Shown here: piece by piece, positions 60,405 through 64,000 of the stretch
Numbering within the stretch: position 1 is the stretch's first letter
Layout: every line of letters starts with the position of its first letter
NCBI GenBank assembly: GCA_016937795.1
Contig: JAFGVV010000053.1
Location: 44,463-108,462, forward strand
Length of the DNA stretch: 64,000 bases
Direction: 5' to 3'
Source: Paludibacteraceae bacterium
GTDB taxonomy: Bacteria; Bacteroidota; Bacteroidia; Bacteroidales; Paludibacteraceae
Program-made: the position numbers and the translations under genes
Notes under the pieces: generated by a model
What the model was told of the DNA's origin: nothing
What the model saw: the letters and a program-made list of their open reading frames with translations, nothing else
Databases searched by the model: none

Positions 60405-61487
60405 ATGTCCTTACGTTTCAAACGAATTGCCGTAAAAATTGGTAGCAATGTGCTTACCCGCCCCGATGGTACGCTGGATATTACGCGTATGTCGGCCCTG
60501 GTCGATCAGATTGCTGTGTTGCATAAAAAAGGTGTCGAATTAGTGCTTGTGTCTTCAGGTGCAGTGGCCTCTGGACGTAGTATTTTGGGGCTAAACAAAA
60601 AAATGGATGTGGTCGATCAGCGCCAGTTGTATTCGGCTGTGGGACAGGCCAAGCTTATCAATCATTATTGGGATTTGTTTCGCGAACATGGCATCACGGT
60701 AGGGCAGGTGCTTACTATGAAAGAGAATTTCTCGAGTCGTCGACATTATCTCAATCAGCGAAACTGTATGCAGGTGATGCTCGACAATCATGTGATTCCG
60801 GTGGTGAACGAAAATGATACGGTGTCGGTTTCGGAACTTATGTTTACCGACAACGATGAACTCTCGGGGCTAATTGCGTCGATGATGGACATGGAAGCGT
60901 TGATTATTCTGAGCAATATTGATGGCATTTACAATGGTTCACCTGTCGATCCGGCTTCGCAGGTAATTCGCGAAATAAGTAAAGGGCAGGATGTATCCGA
61001 CTTTATTCAAAGTTCAAAATCGTCGTTCGGACGGGGTGGAATGGCCACCAAAACCACCATTGCCCGCAAAATTGCCGACGAAGGAATTGAGGTGTATATT
61101 GCCAATGGCAAGAAAGAAAATATACTTTTAGGTTTACTCGATAAAAAAGAAGAGGTGATTAGCACCCATTTTGTTGCTTCGCGCGAAGGTGTTTCAAGTG
61201 TAAAGAAATGGATTGCGCACAGCGAAGGTTTTGCAAAAGGCGAAATTCATGTAAACGAAAATGCTGCCAAAGCACTTTGTGGCGATAAAGCTGTGAGTTT
61301 GTTGCCTGTGGGCGCTACATGTATCGAAGGTGAATTTGAAAAAGACGATATTGTGAAAATTGTGGGAGAGGATGGACAAGCGCTTGGCGTGGGTAAAGTG
61401 CAGTATGATAGTCGAAAAGCACGCGAGTTGCTCGGGCGGAAAAATCAGAAACCATTGATTCATTGCGATTATCTGTATCTTGAATAA
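60405..61487 (+). CDS. proB: Glutamate 5-kinase
   Basis: A 360-residue ProB. The amino-acid kinase domain (about 1-255) has VKIGSNVL, VSSGAVASG, NENDTVSV, TDNDELSGLIASMM and SSFGRGGMATK. A C-terminal PUA domain (about 270-360) contains VSLLPVGATCIEGEFEKDDIVKIV. It phosphorylates glutamate in the first step of proline synthesis. The proA gene follows, separated by a lipoprotein gene and a family A repeat. Confidence 0.96.
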   Translation: MSLRFKRIAVKIGSNVLTRPDGTLDITRMSALVDQIAVLHKKGVELVLVSSGAVASGRSILGLNKKMDVVDQRQLYSAVGQAKLINHYWDLFREHGITVGQVLTMKENFSSRRHYLNQRNCMQVMLDNHVIPVVNENDTVSVSELMFTDNDELSGLIASMMDMEALIILSNIDGIYNGSPVDPASQVIREISKGQDVSDFIQSSKSSFGRGGMATKTTIARKIADEGIEVYIANGKKENILLGLLDKKEEVISTHFVASREGVSSVKKWIAHSEGFAKGEIHVNENAAKALCGDKAVSLLPVGATCIEGEFEKDDIVKIVGEDGQALGVGKVQYDSRKARELLGRKNQKPLIHCDYLYLE

Positions 61488-61535
61488 TTATTCCTATCTG
61501 AAATTTCCGCTGCTACTTAAATATTTGTAGAAAAA

Positions 61536-62210
61536 ATGAAATCATTCAATCTGAAAATTCTTGTTTTCTTTCTGACGGTTGTGGCTTTGAACGGCTGTGT
61601 AAGCACATCGAAAATGACCAAAGTAATTCGCGACCGCATGCCCAGTGTAGCACAGCCCACTTACGATTATAGTTCGTTTGTGACGGTTAATTCGGATTCG
61701 CTGATACACACCGATTCGCTGGTGACGGTAAAAAAAGAAAAATCGTATTTTATTCCGGCAGTGTTTCTGTGGGCATGGAATCACCGGTTAGCTTGCGAAC
61801 TTAATAGCGATTATATGTTGAATATATTTCGTAAAGTGCTGGCTGATAAATTGAAGGAATATAATATGGAGAAATTTATTGGTAATAACAAACTCGAAAT
61901 TAATATTAAGAAAGTGCCTAATCGCTTTAAATATACCAACAACGGCTCGGTGATGTTTCTTGTTTTTGCTTATTCATATCATTTTCAGGAAGTAGTTTAT
62001 CGCGAAAACGAAAGTTTTGAACTCACTTATGTTTTTACCGATGACAATGGCAATCAGCGTGGCGATAGCATAAGTTATACTTTTCCTGTTGAATATAAGA
62101 CGGCCGGTTTGTCAGGATATAGTTATGTGCAAGATTATATGGTGGGTTTAAAGTACGATTTCGAAATGAAAACTGCTGAATTTGTTGACAGAATAATCGA
62201 AGGCTTATAA
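61536..62210 (+). CDS. Lipoprotein of unknown function between proB and proA
   Basis: A 224-residue protein with a lipoprotein signal (VVALNGC, Cys21). The mature part has an aromatic segment (SYFIPAVFLWAWNHRLACEL, about 70-89) and a beta-rich second half with alternating aromatic residues (SVMFLVFAYSYHFQEVVYRENESFELTYVFTDDNG). I do not recognise a family. The gene is 48 bp after proB on the same strand; proA lies beyond a repeat element. No link to proline synthesis is apparent. Confidence 0.75.
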   Translation: MKSFNLKILVFFLTVVALNGCVSTSKMTKVIRDRMPSVAQPTYDYSSFVTVNSDSLIHTDSLVTVKKEKSYFIPAVFLWAWNHRLACELNSDYMLNIFRKVLADKLKEYNMEKFIGNNKLEINIKKVPNRFKYTNNGSVMFLVFAYSYHFQEVVYRENESFELTYVFTDDNGNQRGDSISYTFPVEYKTAGLSGYSYVQDYMVGLKYDFEMKTAEFVDRIIEGL

Positions 62211-62217
62211 AACAAAT

Positions 62218-62432
62218 CATTACAGACCAACTAAACTTCTTAGATTCTTCGCTACGCTCTGAATGACAATGTTTTGTATTGATTATGCCCGGGAGGAGGT
62301 AGGTTGGCGGCTTCGCCGCCAACCTACCTCCTCCCAAAAACCTAACTAAGTAATTGTCTGTCATTCCGAACATAGAGAGGAATCTGAAAAACTAAAAAAA
62401 CTAATTCAAACTATTTATGTCGGTCAGTAGTG
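62218..62432 (+). repeat. Family A palindromic element, copy 2 (proA upstream)
   Basis: About 215 bp. Right terminus TCGGTCAGTAGTG; degenerate left terminus CATTACAGACCAA. At the centre is a perfect 21-bp-arm hairpin (62291-62311 and 62315-62335, loop TTC; arm begins GGGAGGAGGTAGG). It overlaps the GTG that opens the longest proA frame. Confidence 0.85.
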
Positions 62433-62447
62433 AAAACAAATAATGAT

Positions 62448-63698
62448 ATGGAAATTAATGATAATTGGAAAAAAGCAGCCCTGCAGGCTTCACGTTCACT
62501 GAATCTGGTCGACGATAAACTTATCGATCAGGTTTTAGTAGCCCTGGCTGATGCTGCCGAAAGTAATGCAAGTCAAATACTTGCAGCCAATGCAAAGGAT
62601 TTAGCTGCGATGGATAAGGCAAATCCAATGTACGACAGACTTTTGCTAACCAATGAACGTATCGCAGGTATAGCAGCGGATATCCGTAATGTGGCGTCAC
62701 TTCCTTCTCCGCTGGGTCGTAAGTTAATGGAAACTATTCGTCCCAATGGAATGACAATTGAAAAAGTGTCGGTGCCTTTTGGTGTGGTGGGTGTTATTTA
62801 CGAAGCACGTCCCAATGTGAGCTTCGATGTGTTTTCGCTTTGTCTCAAATCGGGAAATGCCTGTGTGCTTAAGGGCGGTTCGGATGCATATTATTCGAAT
62901 GAAGCTATTGTGAAGGTGATTCGCGAAGTGTTGAGCAATGCCGGACTTGATGAAAATATTGTGACTTTATTGCCTGCCGGACGGGAAGCTGCTGTGGAGC
63001 TGATGAACGCCACAGGTTATGTGGATGTGATTATTCCGCGTGGTGGAAAAAGTCTGATTGAGTCAGTGCGCGATAATTCGCGTATTCCGGTCATTGAAAC
63101 AGGGGCAGGTATTTGCCATACTTATTTTGATGCTTCTGGCGATGTAAATAAAGGCCGCGACATTGTGTTCAATGCTAAAACACGGCGTGTAAGTGTGTGT
63201 AATGCGCTCGATTGTATGGTGATTCACGAAAATCGTTTGTCCGATTTGCCTGCTTTGTGCGAAAGACTGGCTGAGAAGGGTGTGATTATTTATGCTGATG
63301 TAAAATCATATACTTTCCTGAACGGAAAATATCCTGCGCATTTACTTCAGAAAGCTACTGCGGAAAGTTATGGTATTGAGTTTCTTGGTTATAAAATGTC
63401 AGTAAAAACAGTGGCCGATATTCAGGCAGCTGTGCAGCATATTTCGGAATACAGTTCGAAACACAGCGAATGTATAGTAAGCGAAAATGCCGAGGCTCTG
63501 CAATATTTTTCTAAAGCGGTAGATGCTGCTTGTGTATACAGCAATGTCTCTACAGCCTTTACAGATGGTGCACAATTCGGACTCGGAGCCGAAATTGGGA
63601 TTAGTACTCAAAAGTTACATGCCCGTGGTCCAATGGCATTGGAAGAGCTTTGCTCCTACAAGTGGCTTGTAAAAGGAGATGGGCAGGTAAGATTGTAG
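62448..63698 (+). CDS. proA: Gamma-glutamyl phosphate reductase
   Basis: A 416-residue ProA from ATG 62448, matching the family length. A GTG at 62430 would start inside the family A terminus and is rejected. It has [49 protein letters not shown], and the catalytic cysteine in [15 protein letters not shown] (NAD(P)H-dependent reduction of glutamyl phosphate to the semialdehyde). The C-terminus has [24 protein letters not shown]. Second step of proline synthesis. It is flanked on both sides by inverted copies of the family A element. Confidence 0.96.
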   Translation: MEINDNWKKAALQASRSLNLVDDKLIDQVLVALADAAESNASQILAANAKDLAAMDKANPMYDRLLLTNERIAGIAADIRNVASLPSPLGRKLMETIRPNGMTIEKVSVPFGVVGVIYEARPNVSFDVFSLCLKSGNACVLKGGSDAYYSNEAIVKVIREVLSNAGLDENIVTLLPAGREAAVELMNATGYVDVIIPRGGKSLIESVRDNSRIPVIETGAGICHTYFDASGDVNKGRDIVFNAKTRRVSVCNALDCMVIHENRLSDLPALCERLAEKGVIIYADVKSYTFLNGKYPAHLLQKATAESYGIEFLGYKMSVKTVADIQAAVQHISEYSSKHSECIVSENAEALQYFSKAVDAACVYSNVSTAFTDGAQFGLGAEIGISTQKLHARGPMALEELCSYKWLVKGDGQVRL

Positions 63699-63718
63699 TG
63701 ATTATACAATTATATAAA

Positions 63719-63764
63719 ATGGGCTTTCCCAAACAATTTAATGATTGATTTTGGCAAAGCCCAT
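63719..63764 (+). terminator. Hairpin downstream of proA
   Basis: Arms ATGGGCTTT and AAAGCCCAT, with a partly pairing AT-rich interior. No T-run follows, so termination is uncertain. Confidence 0.45.
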
Positions 63765-63856
63765 ATAAGAAACTGTTTAGAAATAAATGTAAAATATAAT
63801 GCTTTGAATATCAGAATATACGAATAGTATATCACAATTTAAGATTTATTTTTAAA

Positions 63857-64000
63857 CACTACTGACCGATAAAAAATATTTTGAATTAGTTTTTTTAGCT
63901 TATTAGATTCCTCACTACGTTCGGAATGACAGGCAATCAATAAGTTAGGTTTTTGGGAGGAGGTAGGTTGGCGGCGAAGCCGCCAACCTACCTCCTCCCA
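63857..64000 (-). repeat. Family A palindromic element, copy 3 (truncated by window end)
   Basis: Starts CACTACTGACCGA (63857-63869) and contains the same 21-bp-arm hairpin (63955-63975 and 63979-63999, loop GAA) in inverted orientation relative to copy 2. Confidence 0.85.

Noticed and set aside
62430..62447. GTG start of proA at 62430
   Set aside because: It is part of the terminal repeat of the family A element; the ATG at 62448 gives the normal ProA length.
62218..64000. Composite transposon carrying proA
   Set aside because: The flanking elements encode no transposase and no target duplication is visible; they are reported only as MITE-like repeats.

Overview
The window looks like chromosomal DNA from a member of the Bacteroidota, most likely the Bacteroidales or a close relative. 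Three things support this. Several large secreted proteins end in type IX secretion (T9SS) C-terminal sorting domains (9142-11184, 24800-26602, 51336-54317, probably 36576-39386). Promoters fit the Bacteroidota pattern TTTG-N19-21-TAnnTTTG and genes lack clear Shine-Dalgarno sequences. The gene set is also typical: fused CcsBA, S9D peptidase, M28-type glutaminyl cyclase, LytTR two-component system and a sigma factor beside a DUF6249-like membrane protein. I cannot name a genus; a Paludibacter-like or Marinilabilia-like organism is only a guess. No rRNA, CRISPR array, prophage or intact insertion sequence is visible. One tRNA (Asp) is present.

Layout. 1-6181: a minus-strand electron-transfer block (ferredoxin-type protein cut by the window edge, di-heme b-type membrane protein, fused cytochrome c synthase CcsBA, cation-efflux transporter, DUF2271 lipoprotein). 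6574-9136: lptB, a GNAT acetyltransferase bracketed by inverted repeats, and rnz. 9142-17028: a secreted CotH-type kinase with a lectin module, an outer-membrane barrel plus giant TPR protein operon, and a Nudix hydrolase. 17705-24588: TPR protein and aroE, then a small secreted protein with an S41 peptidase, and an S9D peptidase. 24800-31717: GH30 glycosidase, trhO, ppa, bcp, nitroreductase, lrgAB and a MarR regulator. 31916-35820: a carotenoid operon (phytoene synthase, Idi, CruF-like hydratase, acyltransferase, CruG-like glycosyltransferase) divergent from marR. 36062-47000: tRNA-Asp, a modular secreted protein, hisS, waaA, rpsO, mnmD, rubrerythrin, an ABC-F protein and a DUF6249-like protein. 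47533-54711: ECF sigma factor with partner, a TPR histidine kinase with LytTR regulator, a large T9SS adhesin-like protein and a stand-alone LytTR protein. 54835-58665: etfB-etfA-acyl-CoA dehydrogenase. 59391-63698: glutaminyl cyclase, proB, a lipoprotein and proA.

Most of the unusual content is between genes. At least four palindromic repeat families occur. Family A is MITE-like, with inverted termini CACTACTGACCGA, and flanks proA in inverted orientation. Family B (ends near GAGGTTGTCTCAAAA) appears to sit inside a decayed family A copy. Family C is a nested palindrome before the sigma factor. Family D (CCCCTAAAGGGG core) fills both gaps of the etf operon and seems also to have entered the ABC-F coding region. 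Other points are a terminator whose loop and tail are the next gene's promoter (rubrerythrin/mnmD), an orphan terminator upstream of etfB that implies an unannotated transcript, and a carotenoid operon lacking a desaturase and cyclase. No single locus is a convincing wholly new system. The best candidates for follow-up are the carotenoid glycoside-ester cluster, the LytTR-controlled surface-protein locus and the family A elements.
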